Source of the DNA: Anaerolineae bacterium | GTDB taxonomy: Bacteria > Chloroflexota > Anaerolineae > J102 | Assembly (NCBI GenBank): GCA_026991225.1 | Contig: JALXCB010000136.1 | Coordinates: forward strand, 1-44,881 | Direction of reading: 5' to 3' | DNA: 44,881 nucleotides | In this document: positions 34,788-42,891 of the stretch, piece by piece | How positions within the stretch are numbered: the stretch's first letter is position 1 | Layout: every line of letters begins with the position of its first letter | Position numbers and translations under genes: made by a program | The notes under the pieces: model-generated | The model's input: the letters and a program-made list of their open reading frames with translations, nothing else | Databases searched by the model: none | Told to the model about the DNA's origin: nothing

Positions 34788-34804
34788 ATCGCCCTGCGGG
34801 CGAT
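34788..34804. other. Perfect hairpin downstream of the variable repeat
   Basis: ATCGCCC-TGC-GGGCGAT, 7 bp with a 3-nt loop, located between the target stop codon and the RT start and 52 bp beyond the VR. DGR targets often carry a GC-rich hairpin or cruciform just after the VR that helps target recognition; this one is farther away than the best-known examples. On the minus strand it is followed by a T-rich run, so a terminator role is the alternative. Confidence 0.5.
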
Positions 34805-34809
34805 AGGAT

Positions 34810-34851
34810 TCAGAAGATCAGAAACCAGCATTCAGAAATCAGGAACCAGAA
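34810..34851. repeat. Heptad tract at the end of the DGR target gene
   Basis: Plus-strand units AGATCAG, AAACCAG, CATTCAG, AAATCAG, GAACCAG at 7-bp spacing. It begins about five bases from the VR and carries the target's TGA stop codon on the minus strand. Confidence 0.7.
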
Positions 34852-37800
34852 CGACGAGAGATGGGGACGACCACCACACGAAACCCGAGATTGTTGAACC
34901 TGTAGCCCGGGAAGTTCCCGTCGCGGGCGGACGAGGTGACGCCCTTGGCGTTGTTCCACCAGGAGCCGCCGCGAAGGCGACCGGGCGGTTCGAGCACCCA
35001 CTCCCACACGTTACCGTTGAGGTCATGGACGCCCGCGGGCGTGGCCCCGGTGGGATACATGTGCACGGGCGTGGTCTGGCCCAGGCCGCTTTCTTTCGAA
35101 TTGACCTTGGCGGGGTCGAAGTCATCGCCCCAGGCGTAGCGGGCGGGGCCGGCCGCGGCCTCCCATTCCTGCTCCGTGGGCAGCCGCACCTCCTCACCCG
35201 CCCCAATGATCCCCTCCTCCCGCCAGCGTTCGGTCAGCCACTGGCAATAGGCCCGGGCCTCGTACCAGCTCACGCCCACCACAGGCTGCGTCGATTTGTT
35301 GAGACGGGGTTCGTCTTGGTAACGCGGGCCCTGACGCCAATTTCTGTTGAATAGCCAGCTTTCGATATCCTTGACGGCTTCTTCGCTCCACCAAGGCTTG
35401 TCTTCGTCATACCCGCCTGCGTCCATAAAACGCTGATACTGGGCATTGGTCACGAGGTATTTGCCCATGCGGAAGGCGTAGCCCAGGCCCGCCGCGTCGA
35501 TGGGGATGAGCTCGGCCAGGTCTTTAGGCAGCACGCCCAGGTCGGCCAGGATGAGCCCGGCCTCCAGGCGTTGGCGGGCCACCGCCCGCACCCGGTCCTC
35601 CGCCAGGCCCCCGGGCATGGGCAGGTCAGGGTTTTGCATGATGGCGGTGAGCGCAGGAGCCAGATCCTCCAGCAGGTCCTCGGCGTCTTCATCGTCCAGG
35701 CTGCCAACGCCGTATTCCAGCCAGGCCCGGCCCGCCAGCACCGGGGCCTGCCAGCGGCTGGGATCTTTTTTCATGCCCCGGGCCAGTCTCTGGACGATGC
35801 TGAGCCAGTATCCCTCCATCTGTACATCCTTGATGGTGAGATAGCCGCACGCGAGGAGGATGACTTCATGCCAGATATCATTTTCCACCAGGCCCAGGAA
35901 GGTGCGACCGGGATTCTTCAAGGTGAGAAGCCAGCGCGCGGCCAGATATTCCTGAAAACTGCGATGGGGGAAAACAAAGGTGTCATCCTCATCCGGGATG
36001 AGCAAGCCGCTGCGTTCCCGCATCAAAGCAATGACCCGCGCGGCCCACGTTTCCGCTTCGAACCTGCTGCGGCCTTTTTGCCCATACAAATCGATCAGAG
36101 CCTTTTTCAAATCCGAGACGTGGATGGCGGCCGATCGCTCCCGGCCGCTCTTGGCGTGGGCTTCATAGGTCAGCTTCCACAACATTTTCTCGAATTCGGC
36201 CTTATCGATGGGAGGCTCTGCGGCATCGAGCAAGAGCCGTAAGCGGGCGACCTCCCCCTCTTCCGCCTTTTGCTTGTCCCATTCCCACAGCAACTGCTGC
36301 ACCACCTGATGATACAACTCCACCCGTCTTTCCGGGAGGTCGGAATGGGTGTTGACCATGGCCAGCATAGTGAGGAGCAAAGGCGTACCCGCCATCTCTT
36401 GCAACACCTGACGTTCATCGATGGTCTTCAGCAATTTATCCCGCTTTGCCTGCGCCTTCTTTGGCTGCACGATCTCTCCCACCCGCAACATCTCGTCATA
36501 CCATTGCTGGACGAAGCGCCGAATCCGGGGATCATCAAGCGGCGCGAGCGTCGCTTCTGTGAATTCCGTCAGCCGATACCGGGGCGCGTTGTAGGGGCGG
36601 ATGCGGCTGGTGACCAGCACCCGGCATTGGGGATGGGCGATGCGAAATTCCCGAATGCTGTCGATGATGACTTGGCGATGATTGAAGTCGGAGGCCCGTT
36701 CGGGCACGGGCGCTTCATCCAGACCATCGAACATGACCAGGGTCTGAGGATGACTGAGACGCTTGATGAGCTGCTGGCGATCGATGCCGCCCTTGAATTC
36801 CCTTTCGATTGCCCAATACACCAGTTCCACATCGGGTTTGTCCACGCCTTCTCCGGTTTCACGGTTGGGTTGCGAACGAAGCATGCTGCTCCAGCGTCGA
36901 ATGACGACGCGAATGGGGAAAAGGGGCGCTTCGAAGGGGGCACCCAGCATGTCGCGCCATCGGGGCTCTTCCCCCAGATGCGCTCCCGCCAAAATATAGG
37001 CCAGATAATTCACGAAAGTGGATTTGCCCGATCCCGGGTTGCCCAATAGCACCAACTCCGCATGCTTTGCCAACACCTCCACCGCGGTGAGCGGCGCCAA
37101 CGCCCGGGCCAAGGCGTCTCTATCTGCGGCCCAGCGGCTCAAAGGATGGCGCTTCCAATCTTCTTCTTTCTCTTCCGCCAGCCGCATCAAGCTCAAACCA
37201 TACTCTCTGACGGCATCGACGTTCACTTTCCGGACGTCTCCACCGCCCCGCCGCAACAGCCAGGTGTTCATGGCTTCTCGCAAGGTCGGGCGTTGATCCT
37301 GAGGCACCTGCAATCGGTCGAAAACATCATCGAGTGTCGGCAGTGGGCTTTCCACCGCCAGATCCACATACACCCGATGCAATTCCACCCGCTTTTCCTG
37401 CGCTTGCCGATCCTTTTCCGTGCTCAGCGCATCTTCCGCCAACCTGACCCGGTCGGTCTTTTCGCGCAGACGACGCAGGTAGCTTTTCTCCCCTTCTTCC
37501 AGCCGTAATTCCCTCTGACTTTCAATCCACGCCCGCACTTGCGCTTGAAGCTGTGCGATTCGCTCATCAAGTCTGTCCACCTTGCCCTCGGTACGCAACA
37601 CACTGCGCCCGATGACGAGCAGCGCCTGCTCCTCCAGGGGCAGCAAGGCCTGGCGCACACACAGCAGATAGACGCGCACGGCCAGGTCCCGCTGGGCCGG
37701 GTTCAGGCCGGGCCAATCGCGGGCGATGGCCTGACGCAGGGCTGCTTCCAGCGCGTCCTCGTTTGGGCTTTGGGGCAGCGCGTCCAGGGCCTTTTGCAGC

Positions 37801-38066
37801 GCGGGCAGGTCTCGCAGGGGCAGATCATGCATCCACTGCTGCAGGGCGCTGTCCCCCACCTGCTGCATGAAGCAGGCGTCGGCCTGGTTCATGGCTCGGG
37901 ACAGGGCCTTTTGGTTTTCGCCCGCCTTCAGCCATGCATCCAGACGGCTTTCCGCCTCATCCAGACCCACATCAGCGATCACGGACAGGGTCCCATCTCC
38001 CACGGCTTTGCTCACCGTGTGTTTCAACAGGGCTTTGCCCAGGCGCAACGGGAATTTGCCGTTCAT
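34839..38066 (-). CDS. DGR target: NACHT NTPase with C-terminal FGE/C-type-lectin-like variable domain
   Basis: A 1075-residue STAND-class protein. Residues 1-300 are mostly helical with a coiled-coil-like stretch (about 165-230), the likely effector or adaptor part. The NACHT domain has Walker A GNPGSGKST (342-350), Walker B LVMFDGLDE (443-451), GTPLLLTML (560-568) and FPHRSFQEYLAA (699-710). About 720-860 is helical. From about 867 a formylglycine-generating-enzyme-like domain follows (MGKYLVTNAQYQRFM, VGVSWYEARAYCQWL, LNGNVWEWV, RGGSWW, LGFRVVVV). Its last part, residues 1046-1070, is encoded by the VR; D1049, G1050, F1052, G1054, Y1055, F1057, L1060, P1068 and I1069 differ from the template. 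It lacks sign of secretion. ATG 38066 has GGAG eight bases upstream. Confidence 0.93.
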   Translation of the reverse strand: MNGKFPLRLGKALLKHTVSKAVGDGTLSVIADVGLDEAESRLDAWLKAGENQKALSRAMNQADACFMQQVGDSALQQWMHDLPLRDLPALQKALDALPQSPNEDALEAALRQAIARDWPGLNPAQRDLAVRVYLLCVRQALLPLEEQALLVIGRSVLRTEGKVDRLDERIAQLQAQVRAWIESQRELRLEEGEKSYLRRLREKTDRVRLAEDALSTEKDRQAQEKRVELHRVYVDLAVESPLPTLDDVFDRLQVPQDQRPTLREAMNTWLLRRGGGDVRKVNVDAVREYGLSLMRLAEEKEEDWKRHPLSRWAADRDALARALAPLTAVEVLAKHAELVLLGNPGSGKSTFVNYLAYILAGAHLGEEPRWRDMLGAPFEAPLFPIRVVIRRWSSMLRSQPNRETGEGVDKPDVELVYWAIEREFKGGIDRQQLIKRLSHPQTLVMFDGLDEAPVPERASDFNHRQVIIDSIREFRIAHPQCRVLVTSRIRPYNAPRYRLTEFTEATLAPLDDPRIRRFVQQWYDEMLRVGEIVQPKKAQAKRDKLLKTIDERQVLQEMAGTPLLLTMLAMVNTHSDLPERRVELYHQVVQQLLWEWDKQKAEEGEVARLRLLLDAAEPPIDKAEFEKMLWKLTYEAHAKSGRERSAAIHVSDLKKALIDLYGQKGRSRFEAETWAARVIALMRERSGLLIPDEDDTFVFPHRSFQEYLAARWLLTLKNPGRTFLGLVENDIWHEVILLACGYLTIKDVQMEGYWLSIVQRLARGMKKDPSRWQAPVLAGRAWLEYGVGSLDDEDAEDLLEDLAPALTAIMQNPDLPMPGGLAEDRVRAVARQRLEAGLILADLGVLPKDLAELIPIDAAGLGYAFRMGKYLVTNAQYQRFMDAGGYDEDKPWWSEEAVKDIESWLFNRNWRQGPRYQDEPRLNKSTQPVVGVSWYEARAYCQWLTERWREEGIIGAGEEVRLPTEQEWEAAAGPARYAWGDDFDPAKVNSKESGLGQTTPVHMYPTGATPAGVHDLNGNVWEWVLEPPGRLRGGSWWNNAKGVTSSARDGNFPGYRFNNLGFRVVVVPISRRSGS
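34856..34934 (-). other. DGR variable repeat (VR)
   Basis: Last 79 bp of the variable domain, matching the template at 33122-33200. All 12 differences correspond to template adenines: A to G at four, A to T at six and A to C at two. The unmutated, nearly adenine-free stretch CGGGTTTCGTGTGGTGGTCG near its 3' end is suited to be the initiation-of-homology region. VR ends 15 bp before the stop codon. Confidence 0.96.
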
Positions 38067-38112
38067 CAGTTTGCTCCAACCGGAAAGAGTGAAAAGGGTG
38101 ACGTCTCATGTT

Positions 38113-38140
38113 ATTGTAACCTGAACTCGATGCTTTCCAA
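38113..38140 (-). promoter_or_regulatory. Promoter of the DGR target operon
   Basis: On the minus strand, TTGGAA (plus 38135-38140), a 16-bp spacer and TACAAT (plus 38113-38118). The leader to the ATG at 38066 would be about 40 nt and includes the Shine-Dalgarno. Confidence 0.6.
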
Positions 38141-38199
38141 AGCGCAGCGGGCGGTTGGGATGCATCCAAGATCATTGACGCGTTACGCCAGGCACCCCG

Positions 38200-38320
38200 G
38201 AGGTGAACCTCCGGGCTAGAAACGACGCCCCTGAGGGCTTTTGGCGTGAGCGCGTGTCAGGAGCCGGGTTCACCCGGCGTCGTTTTGTAGCCCGGCGCTT
38301 CAGCGCCGAGTATGAGACCA
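38200..38320. repeat. Hairpin-rich repeat related to the window ends
   Basis: GGAGGTGAACCTCC hairpin followed by GGGCTAGAAACGACGCCCC, then GCCGGGTTCACCCGGC and GTAGCCCGGCGCTTCAGCGC. The same series of words occurs at 44240-44360 and in part at 1-60. Confidence 0.75.
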
Positions 38321-38496
38321 ATGCCCGCACGACCACCTTCGTGCCGACAGCGCAAATTTAGGACGCCCCCGGCGGCTGAAGGCGGTTTCCGTTGGAACGG
38401 CCTGTAAAAAGCCATGCAAGGACCCTGAAACCAAACTTGCATCGTTTGACGAACGACGCAGGAAGTCATATACTTAAGCTAACGCATTGCGTCACA

Positions 38497-38634
38497 GCTA
38501 TGCCGTAATAGCGCGTTGGCGCTACCTTCAAAAGGTTGACAAGCCAACGATGAGCGAGTCTACCACGACGTGAAACGTGAGATCATTACGCATTACGCAT
38601 CACGTTTCACGCCTGGCTTCCTCGCCAATCCAAT
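38497..38634 (-). repeat. R1 palindromic repeat copy
   Basis: GCTATGCCGTAATAGC-like end, degraded left arm GCCAACGATGAGCGAGTCT, core GTGAAAC, GTGAGAT with complements ATTACGC, ATTACGC, ATCACGT, right arm GGCTTCCTCGCCAATCC. With the promoter and the hairpin repeat it fills the 614-bp gap; no gene is seen. Confidence 0.8.
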
Positions 38635-38680
38635 CACCCGAATGCTCCATCAACCAACACGTACTCCCGGAGGTGTGATC

Positions 38681-39094
38681 ATGGCCTATCTCTTCCCATC
38701 TGCAGAATGGGTCGCCGCGTTCAAAGAAGCCATCAACAACAATGAAGCGTATCGTAAATCAGCCGCCAAATGGGAAGGCGATTTCTACTTCATCGTCAAG
38801 GGCAAGGGCCTGGAAAAACCCTTCGTCATGTATCTGGACCTGTGGCACGGGGAATGCCGGGAAGCGCATGTGGTCGAGGATATGAACGAAAAGACGCCCG
38901 AATTCATCATCGAGGGCGACATCGAGGTCTACAAGCAGATCTTCGACAAAAAACTCGACCCCATCCGCGCCCTGGTCAGCCGTAAACTCAAGCTCAAGGG
39001 CAACCTGGGCAAAATCATGCGCTCGGTCAAGGCCACCCTGGACCTGGTCAACTCCGCCGCGTCCGTGCCCACGGAATATCCCGAGGGCGCTTGA
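38681..39094 (+). CDS. SCP2 sterol-binding-like protein
   Basis: A 137-residue protein resembling the SCP2/sterol carrier fold, a small hydrophobic-pocket domain that binds lipids or acyl chains. Seen: FPSAEWVAAFKEAINNNEAY at the start, ANW-like amphipathic strands with FYFIVKG and VMYLDLWHGE, and a C-terminal helix with KLKLKGNLGKIMR. That last KGN-G-KLM region is typical. The ATG at 38681 has CGGAGGTG seven bases upstream, which decides the start over a longer open frame. Ligand unknown. Followed by alcohol dehydrogenase and aldehyde oxidoreductase genes, so a link to fatty-chain alcohols or aldehydes is possible. Confidence 0.8.
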   Translation: MAYLFPSAEWVAAFKEAINNNEAYRKSAAKWEGDFYFIVKGKGLEKPFVMYLDLWHGECREAHVVEDMNEKTPEFIIEGDIEVYKQIFDKKLDPIRALVSRKLKLKGNLGKIMRSVKATLDLVNSAASVPTEYPEGA

Positions 39095-39121
39095 AAATCG
39101 ACGTTGCTTGCAACGAATCGC

Positions 39122-39233
39122 CAGGCCAACATTGGGCGAGCCTGCAACCGGCGTGACACGTGATGCGTGAAACGTGAGGTCATTACGCATCACGCATCAC
39201 GTATCATTCCCCGGCTTCCCACGCCAACCTGGC
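39122..39233 (-). repeat. R1 palindromic repeat copy
   Basis: Left arm GGCCAACATTGGGCGAGCC, TGCAACCGGCGTG, core GTGATGC, GTGAAAC and complements ATTACGC, ATCACGC, ATCACGT, right arm CCGGCTTCCCACGCCAACC. A CTGATTA, CTGATAA, CTGGACC heptad tract (39240-39260) follows and stops just before the alcohol dehydrogenase start. Confidence 0.88.
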
Positions 39234-39267
39234 CCCCAAGACTGATTACTGATAACTGGACCCGATC

Positions 39268-40440
39268 ATGTGGTACTTCGACGCCCCTGAAATCATCTAC
39301 GGCGAGGGCGCGCTGAGCGAACTGGAACAGATCAAAGGCTCACGCGCGTTCATCGTCACCGACCCGGTGCTGCACAAGCTGGGTTTCACAGAAAAAGTCG
39401 CGGAGCACCTGCGCAACGCGGGGATGGAAGTGGCCTCCTTCACCGAAGTCGAGCCCGAACCCTCCCTCCAGACCGTGCAGAAGGGCGCGGAGCAGATGCG
39501 CGGGTTCCAGCCCGACGTCATCGTGGGCCTGGGCGGCGGCTCCAGCATCGACGCGGCCAAGGCCATGTGGGTGCTCTACGAACGGCCCGACCTCCAGCCC
39601 GACGAGATCAGCCCCATGATCGAGCTGAACATCGGGCAAAAGGCCAAACTCATCGCCATCCCCACCACCGCGGGCACCGGCTCCGAGGCCACCTGGGCCA
39701 CCGTGCTCACCGACAAGACCGACGGCCGCAAGCTGGCCCTGGGCTCCCGCGAGACCATGCCCACCACGGCCATCGTCGATCCTGAGATGAGCAAAGACAT
39801 GCCCCCGCGGCTCACCGCGGACACGGGCCTGGACGCGCTCACCCACGCGGTGGAGGGCTACCTCTCCAGCTTCCACAACGACTTCACCGACGGCATCTGC
39901 CTCAAAGCTATCCAGCTCGTCTTCGAATACCTGCCCCGAGCCTACGCCGAACCCCACGACATGGAGGCCCGGGAGCACATGGCCAACGCCGCCACCCTGG
40001 GCGGCCTGGGCTTCATCAACTCGTGGGCGTCCCTGGCCCACGCTATGGGCCACGCCTTCGGCGGACAGTTCCACATCCCCCACGGGCGATGCGTCAGTCT
40101 CTTCCTGCCCTACACCCTGGAATACATCGCCAAAGAACCGGAACTCACCCGCTTCCGCGACATCGCCCACGCGCTGCGCTTGCCCGAAGGGAACGCGGAC
40201 GAGCCTGCCGCGGCCAAAGCGGTTATCGCGGCCATCCGGGACCTGCACCGGCGGTTGGGCCAGCCCCTGACCGTGGCCGAGCTGGGCCTCTCCCGCGAGG
40301 AATACGAGGCCAAACTGGACGATCTGGTGGAGTTCGCGGAAGGCGACGGCACCTTCATCAGCGCGGTGCGCATCCCCGAGCGAGAGGACATCGAGAAACT
40401 CTTCCTCTACGCCTATGACGGCCGCGAGATCGACTTCTGA
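39268..40440 (+). CDS. Iron-containing alcohol dehydrogenase
   Basis: A 390-residue group III (Fe-dependent) alcohol dehydrogenase interconverting alcohols and aldehydes with NAD(P)H. The nucleotide loop GLGGGSSIDAAKAM is at about residues 88-101, and TAGTGSEATWATVLT follows. The metal ligands by alignment to the family are Asp189, His193, His258 and His272 (in LDALTHAVEGY and HAMGHAFGGQFHIPHG). Full length. No Shine-Dalgarno. Downstream is the aldehyde oxidoreductase, suggesting paired aldehyde metabolism. Substrate not determined. Confidence 0.93.
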   Translation: MWYFDAPEIIYGEGALSELEQIKGSRAFIVTDPVLHKLGFTEKVAEHLRNAGMEVASFTEVEPEPSLQTVQKGAEQMRGFQPDVIVGLGGGSSIDAAKAMWVLYERPDLQPDEISPMIELNIGQKAKLIAIPTTAGTGSEATWATVLTDKTDGRKLALGSRETMPTTAIVDPEMSKDMPPRLTADTGLDALTHAVEGYLSSFHNDFTDGICLKAIQLVFEYLPRAYAEPHDMEAREHMANAATLGGLGFINSWASLAHAMGHAFGGQFHIPHGRCVSLFLPYTLEYIAKEPELTRFRDIAHALRLPEGNADEPAAAKAVIAAIRDLHRRLGQPLTVAELGLSREEYEAKLDDLVEFAEGDGTFISAVRIPEREDIEKLFLYAYDGREIDF

Positions 40441-40490
40441 AATAAAGATCAAAGACTGATGATAACTGCTTACGTAGCAAGTTCAAAAAC

Positions 40491-40643
40491 CACGAAGACA
40501 CAACGACACGAAGGCACGAAGGGTAAAAGTGGCAGGTGGCAAGTAGCAAGTCGCAGGTGAAAATTCGCTGCCAGAAGGACTTGCCACTTGCGACTTGCAA
40601 ACCTGCAAACCTTCGTGTCTTCGTTCCTTCGAGCCTTCGTGAC
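40491..40643. repeat. Nested heptad palindrome (R2 copy 2)
   Basis: Outer arms of CACGAAG-type units (40491-40522 and 40610-40643), inner arms of GTGGCAG, GTGGCAA, GTAGCAA, GTCGCAG (40529-40559) and the complements ACTTGCC, ACTTGCG, ACTTGCA (40579-40606). Same plan as 135-262. No gene is seen in 40441-40761. Confidence 0.8.
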
Positions 40644-40717
40644 AAGGCATTTTCGAGGCCGAATCAGGCTAGCTTAGCAGTTACGACTGATGACTAAAGA
40701 AGGTTTGCCCGAAGCGC

Positions 40718-40756
40718 CTTAATCTTTAATCTTCAATCTTTCGTCTTCAAACCTCA
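40718..40756. repeat. Heptad tract before the aldehyde oxidoreductase
   Basis: AATCTTT, AATCTTC, AATCTTT, CGTCTTC, AAACCTC at exact 7-bp spacing, ending a few bases before the ATG at 40762. It is the complement of the TAAAGAC/TGAAGAC type seen before mraY. Confidence 0.8.
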
Positions 40757-40761
40757 ATCCC

Positions 40762-42639
40762 ATGCCCGACATCCCCCAATCCTACACTCCCGCTCCCCCG
40801 CGTCCTCTGCCCGGCTACATGGGCAAAACCCTTTATGTCGACCTGGCCACGGGCCGCATGTGGGATGAGCCCATCCGCGAGGATTACGCCATGCAATTCG
40901 TGGGCGGCAGCGGCCTGGCCGCCCGCTATCTGTGGGACCTGCTCACGCCCAAGACCGACCCCCTGGGCCCGGACAATCCCCTCATCTTCATGACCGGGCC
41001 TCTGGTGGGCACGGCCACCCCCGCGGCCGGGCGCTTTTCCGTGGCCGCGCGCTCTCCTGCCACCGGCCTGCTGGGCGAAGCCAACTCGGGCGGCTACTGG
41101 GGGCCCGAACTGCGCCGCACGGGCTACGACGGCGTCATCATCCTGGGCCGAGCGGCCCGCCCGGTGTGGCTGGAGCTGCGGGAAGACGCCGCGCCCCGGC
41201 TGCATCCCGCCGACGACCTCTGGGGCCTGGATATGTATGAGACGCAGGACGCCATCCGGGAGCAGATGGGCGACAAGCGGGTGCGGGTGGCGTGCATCGG
41301 GCCCGCGGGCGAGCATCTCGTTCTCTTCGCCGGGGTGATGAACGACCACGGTCGGGCGGCCGCGCGCACGGGCCTGGGCGCGGTCATGGGAAGCAAACGC
41401 CTGAAAGCCATCGCGGTGCGGGGCAAGGCTAAAGTCCCCGTTTTCCATCCCGACGAGAGCAAGCAGGCAGTGCGGGAACTCACCAATCATGTGGTGGAGG
41501 ACCTGACCGCGCAGATGATGCGCCTGGGCGGCACCATGCTCAACATGGACCTGGGCCCGGCCTTGGGCGACGTCCCCGCCTTCTACTACACCACCAACGT
41601 CCTCGACGGCATCGAAGACAAGGTCAATGCGGGCGAGCTCAGCGACCACTACCTCAAACGCCATGTGCCCTGCTTCCGCTGCCCCATCGCCTGCGGCCGC
41701 GAGATCCGCCTGCCCCTCACCGGGGATGAGGTGGTGGACGGGCCCGAATACGAGACCTCCGTCTCCTTCGGCCCCCTCATCGGCTCGGACGACCTGGAAG
41801 CCGCGGCCTACGCCGGGCATCTGTGCAACAAATATGGCCTGGACACCATCTCGACAGGCTCCACCATCGCTTTGGCCTACGACCTGTTCAACGCCGGCAT
41901 CATCGACGAAAGCGTCACCGGCGGCCTGCCCCTGGCCTGGGGCGACCCCCAGCCCGCGATCCAGCTCATCGAGCAGATCGCGCACCGCCGCGGCTTTGGC
42001 GACTTGCTGGCCCAGGGCGCGGCCCGGGTCGCGGCCCACTTCGGCGTCCCCGAGCGGGCCGTCCACGCCAAAAAGCTGGAACTGCCCTACCACGACATTC
42101 ACGCCTACTCAGGCCAGGGCGTGGTCTACGCCACCTCCCCCCGCGGCGCGGATCACATGGCCGGGGACGTGTACCACTGGGAGATGGGCAACGAATCGCC
42201 CGAACTGGAGATCGCGTACGGCGATCCCCATGACGAGTCCTTCGAGAAGATGGCGATGGTGGCCCGCATCATGGACTTTCGGGCCATGACCAACAGCCTC
42301 ATCCTCTGCCACTTCGAGGACGCGCCCATCCCCAATCTGCTGGAACTCATCCACACGGTCACCGGCTGGGATTGGTCGGTGGAGGACTTCCGCACGACCG
42401 CGGCCCGCATCTTCGAGCTCAAGCGCCTGCTCAACGCCCGTCTGGGCATGACCCCGGCCGACGACGCCTTGCCCGAGCGGGTGCTGAAAGCCTACGACGA
42501 GGGCCCCACCGCGGGCTACGCCCCCGATCTGGTGACCATGCTCAAACATTACTACGCGGCCCGGCAATGGGATCCGGCCACGGGCGTGGCGACAACAGAG
42601 CGACTGGCGGAGCTGGGGTTGGCGGGGCTTGTTTCCTGA
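40762..42639 (+). CDS. Tungsten-dependent aldehyde ferredoxin oxidoreductase
   Basis: A 625-residue AOR-family enzyme with a bis-pterin tungsten centre and one [4Fe-4S] cluster, oxidising aldehydes to acids with ferredoxin (or running in reverse). GKTLYVDLATGRMWDEPI and FVGGSGLAARYLWDLL open the family's N-terminal domain; PLIFMTGPLVGTATPAAGRF follows. The cluster cysteines are Cys304, Cys307, Cys311 (CFRCPIACGR) and Cys516 (SLILCHFE). Full length. No Shine-Dalgarno; the ATG sits just after a heptad tract. Together with the Fe-alcohol dehydrogenase it could convert acids, aldehydes and alcohols. Confidence 0.93.
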   Translation: MPDIPQSYTPAPPRPLPGYMGKTLYVDLATGRMWDEPIREDYAMQFVGGSGLAARYLWDLLTPKTDPLGPDNPLIFMTGPLVGTATPAAGRFSVAARSPATGLLGEANSGGYWGPELRRTGYDGVIILGRAARPVWLELREDAAPRLHPADDLWGLDMYETQDAIREQMGDKRVRVACIGPAGEHLVLFAGVMNDHGRAAARTGLGAVMGSKRLKAIAVRGKAKVPVFHPDESKQAVRELTNHVVEDLTAQMMRLGGTMLNMDLGPALGDVPAFYYTTNVLDGIEDKVNAGELSDHYLKRHVPCFRCPIACGREIRLPLTGDEVVDGPEYETSVSFGPLIGSDDLEAAAYAGHLCNKYGLDTISTGSTIALAYDLFNAGIIDESVTGGLPLAWGDPQPAIQLIEQIAHRRGFGDLLAQGAARVAAHFGVPERAVHAKKLELPYHDIHAYSGQGVVYATSPRGADHMAGDVYHWEMGNESPELEIAYGDPHDESFEKMAMVARIMDFRAMTNSLILCHFEDAPIPNLLELIHTVTGWDWSVEDFRTTAARIFELKRLLNARLGMTPADDALPERVLKAYDEGPTAGYAPDLVTMLKHYYAARQWDPATGVATTERLAELGLAGLVS

Positions 42640-42650
42640 TCTACTGCCAG

Positions 42651-42839
42651 GGTGTGTCCCAATTTTTTGGCAAGCACTCGCCGAGTAAACTCGGGCTCTC
42701 TAGGCGCTTCGCGCCATGGGTCGCCCTCCGGCGACCCTTTTCTTGTCGCCGTTTTGGACGGCGGAGGCCGTCCACTGGCCGCAGGCCTAAAGAGTTCGAC
42801 TTCAGTCGGCTGGATGACGCCAAATTTCTGGGACGCACC
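42651..42839. repeat. Chain-of-hairpins element, copy 2, with inverted ends
   Basis: Imperfect 21-bp terminal inverted repeats (42651-42671 and 42819-42839; 16 of 21 positions agree, shared GTCCCA and TTTGGC). Inside are the same six hairpins as at 19839-19967: 42681-42694, 42703-42715, 42718-42737, 42756-42773, 42777-42787 and 42797-42808. Stem 3 is GGGTCGCC/GGCGACCC here but GGTCGAC/GTCGACC in copy 1, with pairing kept. Confidence 0.88.
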
Positions 42840-42855
42840 CCACATCGGCAACGGA

Positions 42856-42884
42856 TTGCACGCCCTCGAGCCACGCGATATAAT
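42856..42884 (+). promoter_or_regulatory. Leaderless-type promoter of the antitoxin-like gene
   Basis: TTGCAC (42856-42861), 17-bp spacer, perfect TATAAT (42879-42884). The transcript should start at 42891-42892, at the ATG of the gene at 42892. Confidence 0.72.
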
Positions 42885-42891
42885 GTTCCCG

